From an uncultured Pelagibacteraceae bacterium (lineage in GTDB: Bacteria; Pseudomonadota; Alphaproteobacteria; Pelagibacterales; Pelagibacteraceae), in assembly GCA_902589345.1 (NCBI GenBank), contig CACISU010000001.1, positions 310,001 through 374,000 of the forward strand: a stretch of 64,000 nucleotides of DNA. Direction: 5' to 3'. The first letter of the stretch is position 1, and every line of letters begins with the position of its first letter. The notes beneath the pieces were generated by a model that did not search any database, had not been told where the DNA came from, and saw only the letters and a list, made by a program, of their open reading frames with translations. Of the stretch, positions 19,266 to 26,952 are shown in pieces. The position numbers were made by a program, and so were the translations under genes.

Positions 19266-20255
19266 AGATTTAATTTTATTTACAAGTTCCTCGTTAATAT
19301 TTCTTGGGCCTTTATCGAGTCTATTTTTGTGTCTTCTTTCACCTGGTAGTCTTACACCTTCCATTGATTTCATCTTATCAAAAAATTCATTTGAATGTTT
19401 GTTCCAATCATTGCCAGATAATTTGTCAGGTGAAATTGCCAATATAAACTCACCACCACTTGGAGGGCCACCATCATTGTTATCCTTAGCAGCAGTTTCA
19501 TAGCTAAAATTATCTCCAACTAATGCACCAGCTAATAATTCAACCATCATTGCTATACCAGATCCTTTATAACCACCAAAAGGAAGTAGTACTCCACCGT
19601 CTGCTATTTCTCCTGGATCAGTTGTTTCTTTTCCATCTTTAGTTAAACCAGTGCCTAATGGAACTTTATGCCCTTCTCTTTTAGCAACTTGAACCTCGCC
19701 CATTGCCATTGAAGCTGTTGCCATGTCATAAACAATTGGAGTTTTACCTAGACGCGGCCATGCAAATGAAATTGGATTAGTTCCAAATAGTGGTTTGATA
19801 GCACCCGCAGGAGCAACAGCTGGTTTATAGGACGTGCAAGCAAAAGCAACTAAACCTTGCTCAGCAATCATTTCTGTTTCAGGCCACATAGCAGCCATAT
19901 GATGTGAATTATTTATAGCTAAAACTGCTACTCCATTTTCTTTAGCAGCTTTTACTAATTCTGGAATACCTTTGTTTAAAACTACTGGAGCTAGACAATT
20001 ATTTCCTAATACTTTTATTACACTAGGTGATATTTTTTTAATCTCAGGTTTGCCTTTACCGTTTATTTTACCGCTTTTTAAACCAGTAACATAAGCTGGC
20101 AACCTAAATAAGCCATGAGATAATGAACCATCTCTTTCAGCTTTCATTATTAAATCTGAAAGTATAGATGCTGTTTCTTCGTCACAACCATTAGCTAGTA
20201 ATGTTTTTTTTGCTAAATCAAATATTTCATCTAACGTAAGGGAAACAGTGTTCAT
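19257..20255 (-). CDS. Ldh/DpkA-family NAD(P)H-dependent oxidoreductase
   Basis: This 332-residue member of the malate/L-lactate/ureidoglycolate dehydrogenase superfamily reduces keto or cyclic imino acids with NAD(P)H. Visible motifs are AERDGSLSHGLFRLPAY, AINNSHHMAAMWPE, FGTNPISFAWPR and LLPFGGYKGSGIAMMVELLAGALVG. The NNSHH context resembles delta1-piperideine/pyrroline-2-carboxylate reductases (DpkA/LhpD), which act on hydroxyproline, D-proline or lysine breakdown products. Malate/lactate or sulfolactate dehydrogenase remain alternatives. It follows znuA by 42 bases on the same strand without a clear terminator, so it may be co-transcribed with zinc uptake, though I see no functional link. 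Confidence 0.85.
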   Translation of the reverse strand: MNTVSLTLDEIFDLAKKTLLANGCDEETASILSDLIMKAERDGSLSHGLFRLPAYVTGLKSGKINGKGKPEIKKISPSVIKVLGNNCLAPVVLNKGIPELVKAAKENGVAVLAINNSHHMAAMWPETEMIAEQGLVAFACTSYKPAVAPAGAIKPLFGTNPISFAWPRLGKTPIVYDMATASMAMGEVQVAKREGHKVPLGTGLTKDGKETTDPGEIADGGVLLPFGGYKGSGIAMMVELLAGALVGDNFSYETAAKDNNDGGPPSGGEFILAISPDKLSGNDWNKHSNEFFDKMKSMEGVRLPGERRHKNRLDKGPRNINEELVNKIKSLS

Positions 20256-20297
20256 CCCTTTATTAGATATTATTTATTACAAAATATCAATTCTAAA

Positions 20298-21404
20298 TTA
20301 GCAACCTTTGAAAGATTTAGACATGTTTTTGATTAAATCAAAATATAAATCTTTACCTGGATCTAAAGTTGCGCCTAATGGATCAATTACTCCAGTTTGG
20401 ATATCCATATCTTTAGCTACAGCTTTTATTATATCAGGGTTAAATTGAGGTTCAGAAAATATACAACTTACCTTATCGTGTTCAATAATTTCTCTAATTT
20501 CAGCAAGTTGTTCTGCTCCTGGCATAACATCTGTATTTACTGTAAATGCACCTAATACATTCACACCAAATCTTTTTTCAAAATATTGATAAGCATCATG
20601 AAAAACAATTGATTTAAAATCTTTATTTAAATCAGATTTGACGCTTTTTAAAAGTTTATCTAAATCTTTTTCAGCTTTTTTTAAATTCTTTTTATAAGTT
20701 GAAGCATTTTTTTCATCATTTTCTATTAAATGTTCAACCATTTCATTTAAAATAACTTTAGCATTTACTGGATCTAACCAAATGTGTGGGTCGTACTCAC
20801 CATGTGCATGACCTTCATGACCATGTTCATCATGACCGTGATCATCGTGACCTTCTTCTTTATGACCTTCTTCTTCATGTCCATGATCATCGTGACCTTC
20901 TTCTTTATGACCTTCTTCTTCATGTCCATGATCATCGTGACCTTCTTCTTTATGACCCTCTTCTTCATGTCCATGATCATCGTGACCTTCTTCTTTATGA
21001 CCCTCTTCTTCGTGTCCATGGTCATCGTGACCTTCAAAAATATTTCTTTCTCTAAACTTTAATTTTTCTAGTGCTTTAATTTCCATTAATTCTATTTTTT
21101 CAGCTTTTTTTGCTATTGAATTTAAAGGTTTAACCAAAAAATTCTCTAAATCTTCACCTACCCAAAAAATTATATCTGCGTTCTGTAGCATTTTTGCGTG
21201 AGAAGGCTTAAGTGCAAAACCGTGGGGAGAAGAGTATCCATCTACTATTAAGTCTGGTTTAGCAACACCATCCATTAAATAACTAGCTAATGAATGTATT
21301 GGTTTTATAGATGCTACTACCTTAATTTCAGCATTGACTGATGAAAATAAAGATAAGAATGATATGATAGTGAGAATAAATGGCAATTTTTTTAAGTTTT
21401 TCAT
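20298..21404 (-). CDS. znuA: Zinc ABC transporter, periplasmic binding protein with expanded His-rich loop
   Basis: This 368-residue cluster A-1 binding protein captures Zn2+ in the periplasm. A signal peptide (about 1-25, ending SSVNA) precedes SIKPIHSLASYLM. Zn-ligand contexts are the GFALKPSHAKML histidine region, DPHIWLDPVNAK, IVFHDAYQYF and FSEPQFNPD. Between the first and second ligand lies a long His/Asp/Glu loop of a 15-residue unit (HDDHGHEEEGHKEEG) repeated four times plus a partial fifth, ending HDEHGHEGHAHGEY. Such loops are thought to buffer or hand over zinc. It is divergent from znuC across the Zur-type operators at 21424-21454. Confidence 0.96.
   Translation of the reverse strand: MKNLKKLPFILTIISFLSLFSSVNAEIKVVASIKPIHSLASYLMDGVAKPDLIVDGYSSPHGFALKPSHAKMLQNADIIFWVGEDLENFLVKPLNSIAKKAEKIELMEIKALEKLKFRERNIFEGHDDHGHEEEGHKEEGHDDHGHEEEGHKEEGHDDHGHEEEGHKEEGHDDHGHEEEGHKEEGHDDHGHDEHGHEGHAHGEYDPHIWLDPVNAKVILNEMVEHLIENDEKNASTYKKNLKKAEKDLDKLLKSVKSDLNKDFKSIVFHDAYQYFEKRFGVNVLGAFTVNTDVMPGAEQLAEIREIIEHDKVSCIFSEPQFNPDIIKAVAKDMDIQTGVIDPLGATLDPGKDLYFDLIKNMSKSFKGC
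20841..21035 (-). repeat. 45-base in-frame tandem repeat in znuA
   Basis: The anchor word atcatcgtga (last copy gtcatcgtga) recurs at 20841, 20886, 20931, 20976 and 21021, exactly 45 bases apart. This gives four full units and a partial fifth. The units are nearly identical, differing by a few synonymous changes such as accttc versus accctc. Each unit encodes 15 residues of the metal-binding loop. Because the period is a multiple of three, gain or loss of copies keeps the frame, so copy number may vary between strains. Confidence 0.95.
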
Positions 21405-21423
21405 AATTAAATATTTTGTTGTT

Positions 21424-21436
21424 GTTATAATATAAC
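21424..21436. promoter_or_regulatory. Zur-type operator, copy 1
   Basis: GTTATAATATAAC is a perfect odd palindrome (arms GTTATA/TATAAC around one base). It matches my recollection of the zinc-uptake-regulator box in alphaproteobacteria (core TGTTATANTATAACA). It lies 20 bases upstream of the znuA start and 40 upstream of znuC, in the only shared promoter gap of the zinc genes, with a Zur-family gene at the end of the operon. Assignment to Zur is inference from motif and context. Confidence 0.75.
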
Positions 21437-21441
21437 GCTGT

Positions 21442-21454
21442 GTAATAATATAAC
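21442..21454. promoter_or_regulatory. Zur-type operator, copy 2
   Basis: GTAATAATATAAC differs from copy 1 at one base. Its centre is 18 bases from that of copy 1, just under two helical turns, so two dimers could bind side by side and shut both divergent promoters. It lies 22 bases upstream of the znuC start codon. Confidence 0.65.
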
Positions 21455-21475
21455 ATTAATAAGTCAAGTGATAAA

Positions 21476-22225
21476 ATGAGCTCTGGAAATAATATTTTAG
21501 TAAAATTAAAAGATGCAGGGATACGTCAAAATGACAAATGGCTAGTAAAAGGCGTATCGTTAGAAGTAGAAAAAGGTAAAATTGTTACTCTTATCGGACC
21601 TAATGGATCTGGTAAAAGTACAACCGCAAAGATTGCTTTAGGTATTTATAAAAAAATTGAGGGAAAGGTTGAGAAATTTACTGATAAAATTGGGTATGTC
21701 CCTCAAAAAATCTCTGTGGATTGGACATTGCCATTAAGGGTGCATGATTTTATGGTATTAACTGAAAATCTTAAAGACGAAGAAATAAATAAAGCATTAA
21801 CACTAACTGGTGTTTTAAATCTAAAAAATAAAAATTTAGGAAATCTATCTGGGGGTGAATTTCAAAGAGTGCTTCTTGCTAGAGCTATTTCAAAAAAACC
21901 AGAATTATTAGTTCTTGATGAGCCAGTTCAAGGTGTGGATTTTACTGGAGAGATAGCTCTCTATAAATTGATTAAAGAAATATCTGATAAGTTAAATTGT
22001 GGAATTTTATTAATCTCTCATGACCTGCACACTGTAATGAGTGCTACAGATCATGTAGTATGTTTAAATGGGCACGTATGTTGCTCAGGGTCTCCAATTG
22101 ATGTTGCAAAAAATAATGAATACAAAGCTTTGTTTGGCGATCAAGCATCTCAAATACTTACTAGATACGAACATAAACACGACCATGTTCATTCTAGTGA
22201 TGGAAGTATAGAACAAAAAAATTAG
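21476..22225 (+). CDS. znuC: Zinc ABC transporter, ATP-binding protein
   Basis: This 249-residue ATPase powers ZnuAB zinc import. Walker A is GPNGSGKST, the signature is LSGGEFQRVLLARAI, Walker B is LLVLDEPVQGVD, and the switch His is in LLISHDLHTV. The C-terminal tail is His-rich (RYEHKHDHVHSSDGS), as is common in ZnuC. znuB begins one base after its stop. The upstream gap holds the two Zur-type boxes. Confidence 0.96.
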   Translation: MSSGNNILVKLKDAGIRQNDKWLVKGVSLEVEKGKIVTLIGPNGSGKSTTAKIALGIYKKIEGKVEKFTDKIGYVPQKISVDWTLPLRVHDFMVLTENLKDEEINKALTLTGVLNLKNKNLGNLSGGEFQRVLLARAISKKPELLVLDEPVQGVDFTGEIALYKLIKEISDKLNCGILLISHDLHTVMSATDHVVCLNGHVCCSGSPIDVAKNNEYKALFGDQASQILTRYEHKHDHVHSSDGSIEQKN

Positions 22226-22226
22226 C

Positions 22227-23030
22227 ATGTTTGACGACTTTTTTATAAGAGCTCTATTTGCAGGTATTGGTGTTGCATTTGTTACAGGACCTCTAGGTTG
22301 CTTTGTGATATGGAGAAGGTTGTCTTATTTTGGTGACACACTTGCTCACTCCGCCCTACTTGGTGTCACTATTGCTTATTCTTTAGAATTTAACATTGCT
22401 TTTTCGGTATTTATAACTTCATCTTTAATAGCTTTAATTTTAGTTCAACTGCAAAATAAAACTAATCTTCCTGGTGACGCTTTACTTGGTCTTTTAGCAC
22501 ATTCCTCATTAGCTGTTGGTCTTGTGGTTATTGGTTTTTTAACATTTATAAGATTTGATATTATGGGATTATTGTTTGGAGATATTTTAGCAGTAAACGT
22601 TAATGATATATACATTATATGGTTTGGTGGTGCTTTAATACTGCTGATACTAAAATTAATATGGAAACCATTGTTTGCATCAACTGTAAATTACGAATTA
22701 GCTGAAGCCGAAGGCTTAAATCCTAATAGAGCAAAAGCTATATTTACAATTTTAATGGCTGCTATTATTGCTATATCGATCAAAATGGTAGGTTTATTAT
22801 TAATTACGGGAATGTTAATCATACCAGCAGCAATGGCTAGAAATATATCTGATAGTCCATTAAAAATGGTAACATATTCAATTATTGGAGGTTTGCTTTC
22901 AGTTTTGATTGGACTATTTACATCATTAGAATTTAATACACCTTCAGGACCATCAATTGTGGCTGCAGCTTTATTTCTCTTTATACTTTCACTTTTAAAA
23001 ATAAAACAAACGATTAAATTGAAAAATTGA
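22227..23030 (+). CDS. znuB: Zinc ABC transporter, permease
   Basis: This 267-residue ABC-3 family permease has about eight spans. Family landmarks include GPLGCFVIWRRLSYFGDTLAHSALLGV near the N-terminus, and AEAEGLNPNRAKAIFTILMAAIIAISIKMVGLLLITGMLIIPAA, the conserved coupling and gating region. It forms the membrane channel for zinc with ZnuA and ZnuC. zur follows after 15 bases on the same strand. Confidence 0.96.
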   Translation: MFDDFFIRALFAGIGVAFVTGPLGCFVIWRRLSYFGDTLAHSALLGVTIAYSLEFNIAFSVFITSSLIALILVQLQNKTNLPGDALLGLLAHSSLAVGLVVIGFLTFIRFDIMGLLFGDILAVNVNDIYIIWFGGALILLILKLIWKPLFASTVNYELAEAEGLNPNRAKAIFTILMAAIIAISIKMVGLLLITGMLIIPAAMARNISDSPLKMVTYSIIGGLLSVLIGLFTSLEFNTPSGPSIVAAALFLFILSLLKIKQTIKLKN

Positions 23031-23045
23031 TAAGGAATCGGTAAT

Positions 23046-23447
23046 ATGAACAAAATGCATAAAGAACATAATCTTTCAAAAAATCAGCAAATTATTTTTG
23101 ATATAATTAATAAATCACCTGAACCATTAAAAGCATATACAATACTTTTTAATGTTCAAAAAAAAGGTATTAAAGCTCCGTTACAGGTTTATCGAGCCTT
23201 AGATAAACTAGTTGAAATAGGAAAAATTCATAAAATTGAGAGTAGAAATGCTTTTATTGCGTGTCACAATTCAAGTTGTCAGGTAGCAAAAGCTACTGCA
23301 TTTTCAATCTGTGAAATCTGTGAAAAAGTAACAGAAATAAGTAGCGCAGGTCTTTCCAAATACTTAGCTAATTTCAAAGACAAAGATGGTATGAAATATA
23401 GTAAATACAATCTTGAGTTTTTTGGATTATGTAAAAAGTGTAGATAA
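23046..23447 (+). CDS. zur: Zinc uptake regulator, Fur family
   Basis: This 133-residue Fur-family repressor has an N-terminal winged helix with LKAYTILFNVQKKGIKAPLQVYRALDKLVEIGKIHKIESRNAFIAC, a Zur-like recognition region. The structural zinc is held by Cys89-x2-Cys92 and Cys129-x2-Cys132. Regulatory-site residues include His74 and Cys73/Cys78 in the IACHNSSC segment. Co-location with znuCB and the two palindromes at 21424-21454 point to Zur rather than Fur or Mur. It is likely autoregulated as the last gene of znuCB-zur. Confidence 0.93.
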   Translation: MNKMHKEHNLSKNQQIIFDIINKSPEPLKAYTILFNVQKKGIKAPLQVYRALDKLVEIGKIHKIESRNAFIACHNSSCQVAKATAFSICEICEKVTEISSAGLSKYLANFKDKDGMKYSKYNLEFFGLCKKCR

Positions 23448-23505
23448 TCCTTTATTTTAATAAATTCTTAACATAACTGAAATAATAATAACGAAAGGAA
23501 ATTTT

Positions 23506-23727
23506 ATGTTTATAAAAAAATATCTAAAATGGATCAGTACGTTTTTAGTTTTAGTAGGAATACTTCTTACAAATCTAAATATATATCCTTTGAATATCTA
23601 TTTTCATGGATTGGGAGTTGTTGGATGGACTGTCGCTGGATTTATTAGCAAAGATAAAGCGATACTTACTAACTTTGGGTTACAAATTCCATTGTTTGTG
23701 ATTGGTATTTATAAAGTTATTTTTTAA
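23506..23727 (+). CDS. Small two- or three-span membrane protein, unknown function
   Basis: This 73-residue hydrophobic protein has spans at about 9-27 (WISTFLVLVGILLTNLNIY), 32-48 (FHGLGVVGWTVAGFI) and 56-72 (NFGLQIPLFVIGIYKVIF). I do not recognise a functional family with confidence. A GAAAGGAA Shine-Dalgarno lies 8 bases before the ATG. Its stop codon (TAA, 23725-23727) is directly followed by the arsenate reductase ATG, so it belongs to the same transcript as arsC and the aquaporin-type channel. That suggests, but does not show, a link to arsenic or stress tolerance. Confidence 0.75.
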   Translation: MFIKKYLKWISTFLVLVGILLTNLNIYPLNIYFHGLGVVGWTVAGFISKDKAILTNFGLQIPLFVIGIYKVIF

Positions 23728-24159
23728 ATGAAGAATATATTGTTCGTATGCACAGGTAATTCAGCAAGAAGTATTATTGCTGAAAGTATAATAAATAACG
23801 AGTATGAGGATTTATATAAAGGTTTTAGTGCTGGGAGTAATCCAACAGGAAAAATTAATGAAGATGTGAAGAATTATTTATTATCAAAACATTATGATCT
23901 TTCAAATTATAGATCTAAAAATTTTAGTGAATTTATTAATAGTCAAATTAAAATGGATTACGTGATTACAGTTTGTAATAATGCCAATAACGAAGTTTGC
24001 CCTATTTGGCCAAATAAAGATCAGATAATTCATTGGGATATAGAAGATCCTGTAAAATTACTTAATGAAACAAACGACTTAAATAAAAAAGATGAAATAA
24101 TTGAAAAAGTCTACAATAATATTCATAAAAGAATAAAGGAACTAATAAATGAAAAATAA
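23728..24159 (+). CDS. arsC: Arsenate reductase, low-molecular-weight phosphatase fold
   Basis: This 143-residue protein has the P-loop CTGNSARS at 8-15 (CX5R, Cys8 and Arg14). Cysteines 83 and 91 in TVCNNANNEVCPIWP sit where thioredoxin-coupled arsenate reductases relay the disulfide. The acid Asp is in HWDIEDP. It would reduce arsenate to arsenite. The extra cysteine pair argues against a protein tyrosine phosphatase. The next gene, an aquaporin-type channel, overlaps by 11 bases, matching the arsC-aqpS arrangement known from Sinorhizobium. No arsR is visible beside it. Confidence 0.9.
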   Translation: MKNILFVCTGNSARSIIAESIINNEYEDLYKGFSAGSNPTGKINEDVKNYLLSKHYDLSNYRSKNFSEFINSQIKMDYVITVCNNANNEVCPIWPNKDQIIHWDIEDPVKLLNETNDLNKKDEIIEKVYNNIHKRIKELINEK

Positions 24160-24808
24160 AAGTCGTTATTTTCTTGCCGAACTATTAGGCAGTTGTTTTT
24201 TAGTAATGATTATTGTTGGCTCAGGTTTAATGGCTGAAAACCTAACTAATGACGTTGCTGTGATGTTAATAGCTAATACTATAGCAACAGGAGCAGGTTT
24301 ATTTGTACTTATTACAGTATTTGCCGATGTATCAGGAGCTCACTTTAATCCATTTGTAAGTATCGCAATGACAATAACAGGTAAATTAAAAAAGAAACTA
24401 CTACCCTACTATATCATTGCTCAATTGGTTGGTTGCTTGATTGGCGTTGGTTTAGCTAATTTCTTTTTTGAACATGAAATTTATGAATTATCTACTAAAT
24501 CAAGAGATGGAATTTACATATTCACATCTGAGGTAATAGCAACATTAGGGCTTATAATTATAATTTTTGGGTCTATGAAGTCAGGCAAAATTGCTGTTGC
24601 TGCTAGTGTTGGCCTTTATATTACTGCTGGTTATTGGTTTACTTCCTCAACTTCATTTGCAAATCCAGCTGTTGCAATAGCTAGAACATTTACAGAGTCT
24701 TTTACAGGTATTAGTTATCTAAATACTCCTTATTATATTTTAGCTGAGCTTATCGGAATGTTAATTGCAGTATTTATTGTTAAAAAACTATTTTTAGAAA
24801 AGAATTAA
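24149..24808 (+). CDS. aqpS: Aquaporin/MIP-family channel, likely arsenite exit channel
   Basis: This 219-residue protein has six spans and two half-helix motifs: HFNPFVSIAM (Asn67-Pro68-Phe69, a variant of NPA) and FANPAVAIAR (172-174). In Sinorhizobium meliloti the channel AqpS lets arsenite leave the cell after ArsC reduction. The tight overlap with arsC here suggests the same role. The NPF variant in the first loop may alter selectivity. Alternatives are a glycerol or water channel. It is convergent with phoB, one base apart, with no hairpin terminator between. Confidence 0.82.
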   Translation: MKNKSRYFLAELLGSCFLVMIIVGSGLMAENLTNDVAVMLIANTIATGAGLFVLITVFADVSGAHFNPFVSIAMTITGKLKKKLLPYYIIAQLVGCLIGVGLANFFFEHEIYELSTKSRDGIYIFTSEVIATLGLIIIIFGSMKSGKIAVAASVGLYITAGYWFTSSTSFANPAVAIARTFTESFTGISYLNTPYYILAELIGMLIAVFIVKKLFLEKN

Positions 24809-24809
24809 T

Positions 24810-25490
24810 TTAAACTAAAGAGTAACCTGAAGATCTAACTGTTCTGATTAATTCTTTTTTGTCTTTAATATTTATCGATTGTCTTAATCTTCTTATATGA
24901 ACATCTATAGTTCTACTTTCAACATTGACATTGTTGGGCCAAACAGTTTCGAGAATTTGATTTCTTGAATAGACTCTTTTTGGATTTGTTAAGAAAAACT
25001 CTAATAATCTAAATTCTGTAGGGCCAAGTTGAATTTCTTTATCTGCTCTAAAAACTCTTTTTTCAATTCTATCTAATTTTAGATCCTCAAATGTTAAATC
25101 ATTAGCAACAATATTGGGATCAGATCTTCTCAGAACTGCTTTTATTCGAGCATGTAGTTCATTGAAACTAAATGGTTTTGTAATGTAATCATCAACACCA
25201 CTTTCAAGACCTTTAATTTTATCTTCCTCTTCACCTTTTGCAGTGAGCATAATAATGGGTAAGTTTTTAAAATTTTTATCTTTTCGAATATTTTTGCAAA
25301 CATCTATGCCCGATAAATCTGGCAACATCCAATCTAGTAAAAGTAAATTAGGCCCAAATTTTTTTAATTCCTTTAAACCTTCATTCCCATTTAAAGATGA
25401 AGCAACAATAAAACCTTCTTTTTCTAAATTTAGTTGGACTAATTGAATTATTGAAGCTTCATCTTCAATAATAAAAATTTTACCTTTCAT
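24810..25490 (-). CDS. phoB: Phosphate regulon response regulator PhoB
   Basis: This 226-residue OmpR-family regulator has a receiver domain with acid pocket Glu9-Asp10, phosphoacceptor Asp53 (LLLDWMLPDLSG) and the ITKPF lysine near 103. Its winged helix contains LDRIEKRVFRADKEIQLGPTEFRLLEFF and SRTIDVHIRRLRQSI, the PhoB recognition helix region. It is the last gene of pstSCAB-phoU-phoB, so it would be induced by its own Pho box upstream of pstS. Its sensor phoR lies outside that operon, upstream of pstS. Confidence 0.96.
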   Translation of the reverse strand: MKGKIFIIEDEASIIQLVQLNLEKEGFIVASSLNGNEGLKELKKFGPNLLLLDWMLPDLSGIDVCKNIRKDKNFKNLPIIMLTAKGEEEDKIKGLESGVDDYITKPFSFNELHARIKAVLRRSDPNIVANDLTFEDLKLDRIEKRVFRADKEIQLGPTEFRLLEFFLTNPKRVYSRNQILETVWPNNVNVESRTIDVHIRRLRQSINIKDKKELIRTVRSSGYSLV

Positions 25491-25494
25491 CTAT

Positions 25495-26187
25495 TTATTC
25501 TTGAATTACTTTACCCTTTGGTCTGCTACCTTTTAGATATTCGCCTTTGACTAAATAACAAACTGTTTCAGCTATGTTAGTTATATGATCTCCTGCTCTT
25601 TCTAAGTTTTTTGTGGCAAAAATTAAATGAGTAGAGAAATCTAAGTTCTTTTTATCTTTAGATAAAAAATCTATTACACTTTCCATTGCAATATAAGTTA
25701 AGTCATCAACTTGTTCATCTTTTTCCCAAACTTCTTTAGCTTTATCAAAGTTTTTGTTTACATAGCTATCAAGAACATCGTTTAGTTGTTTCATAACAAG
25801 TTCTCCCAGTCTTTTTAAATTTCCTAATAATTCATCTGGCAAATCTAGGGGCAAAGGCTTAACTTTTTTTGCATTACTTTTTGATAGATCCCCTATTCTT
25901 TCTAAATCTTGTGAAATTTTTAATGAACTTATGGTCTCTCTTAAATCAATTGCCATAGGTGCTCTTTTAACTAATAAATTCATTATTTGAGTATCTATTT
26001 TAGATCTAAATTTATTAATTTCTTCATCACTTTTAATAATTTTCTCAATTGAGTCCTTATCAACTTTAATTACTGCATCCATAGCATCGCTCAATTGGGA
26101 CTCTGTTAAACTTCCCATTTTAATTAATGAGTCTTTAAGAAATTGTAGTTCTTCTTCGTATGACTTTACTGTATGTTCATTACTCAT
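25495..26187 (-). CDS. phoU: Phosphate signalling complex protein PhoU
   Basis: This 230-residue all-helical protein contains two PhoU repeats. Metal-cluster-type motifs are visible: LERIGDLSKSNAKK (E-x-IGD) in the first and LERAGDHITNIAE in the second. PhoU reports the transporter state to PhoR and dampens the Pho response when phosphate is plentiful. It lies 3 bases after pstB and 4 before phoB. Confidence 0.97.
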   Translation of the reverse strand: MSNEHTVKSYEEELQFLKDSLIKMGSLTESQLSDAMDAVIKVDKDSIEKIIKSDEEINKFRSKIDTQIMNLLVKRAPMAIDLRETISSLKISQDLERIGDLSKSNAKKVKPLPLDLPDELLGNLKRLGELVMKQLNDVLDSYVNKNFDKAKEVWEKDEQVDDLTYIAMESVIDFLSKDKKNLDFSTHLIFATKNLERAGDHITNIAETVCYLVKGEYLKGSRPKGKVIQE

Positions 26188-26190
26188 AAT

Positions 26191-26952
26191 TTATCCAAAT
26201 CTACCTGTAATATAATCTTGTGTCATTTTATTGTCAGGATTTTTAAAAATTTTCTCAGTTTTTCCAACTTCAATCAACTTTCCTAGATGAAAAAACCCTG
26301 TTTTTTGTGAAACACGCACTGCCTGAGCCATAGAGTGTGTCACTATTACAATCGTATAAGTTTTTTTTAATTCATCAATTAATTCTTCAATTTTTGCTGT
26401 AGCTATTGGATCTAAAGCCGAACATGGTTCATCCATCAAAATGACTTCAGGATTTACTGATATCGCCCTAGCTATGCAAAGTCTTTGTTGTTGACCACCA
26501 GATAGACTTGTGCCCGGTTCATCTAGTCTATCTTTAACTTCCTCCCATAAAGCAGATTTTTTTAGACTATTTTCGACAATTTGATCTAATTCACTTTTCG
26601 TTTCACCTTTTCCATGAATTTTTGGACCATAAGAAATATTATCATATATACTTTTTGGAAATGGATTGGGTTTTTGAAAAACCATTCCAACTTTTTCTCT
26701 TAATGCAACCACATCTAAATTTTTATCATTAATGTCCATACCATCCATTTCGATATTTCCTGTAACCTTACAAATATCGATAACATCATTCATTCTATTT
26801 ATACATCTTATAAAAGTAGACTTCCCGCAACCAGATGGTCCAATTAATGCAGTGACTTCTTTTTCATTTAAATCTAAATTGACATCAAACAATGCTTGTT
26901 TATCACCATAAAAAACATCTAAATTTTTTGATTTTATTTTAATATTACTCAT
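26191..26952 (-). CDS. pstB: Phosphate ABC transporter, ATP-binding protein
   Basis: This 253-residue ATPase has Walker [10 protein letters not shown] followed by [10 protein letters not shown], the PstB hallmark, [22 protein letters not shown] at the Q-loop, signature [15 protein letters not shown], and Walker [14 protein letters not shown]. It drives high-affinity phosphate import. It is one base from pstA. Confidence 0.97.
   Translation of the reverse strand: MSNIKIKSKNLDVFYGDKQALFDVNLDLNEKEVTALIGPSGCGKSTFIRCINRMNDVIDICKVTGNIEMDGMDINDKNLDVVALREKVGMVFQKPNPFPKSIYDNISYGPKIHGKGETKSELDQIVENSLKKSALWEEVKDRLDEPGTSLSGGQQQRLCIARAISVNPEVILMDEPCSALDPIATAKIEELIDELKKTYTIVIVTHSMAQAVRVSQKTGFFHLGKLIEVGKTEKIFKNPDNKMTQDYITGRFG

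Noticed and set aside
20841-21035. CRISPR-like regular repeat spacing
   Set aside because: The 45-base units are contiguous with no unique spacers and encode an in-frame protein loop; no cas genes are present.
20774-21062. Several open frames on both strands across the znuA repeat (87-92 codons)
   Set aside because: They are by-products of the 45-base repeat, which has no stops in several frames. They give highly repetitive Met/Phe or His products, and the znuA frame has a full-length family match.
22691-23053. A 120-codon minus-strand frame across znuB
   Set aside because: It is antisense to the znuB permease and shows no family features.
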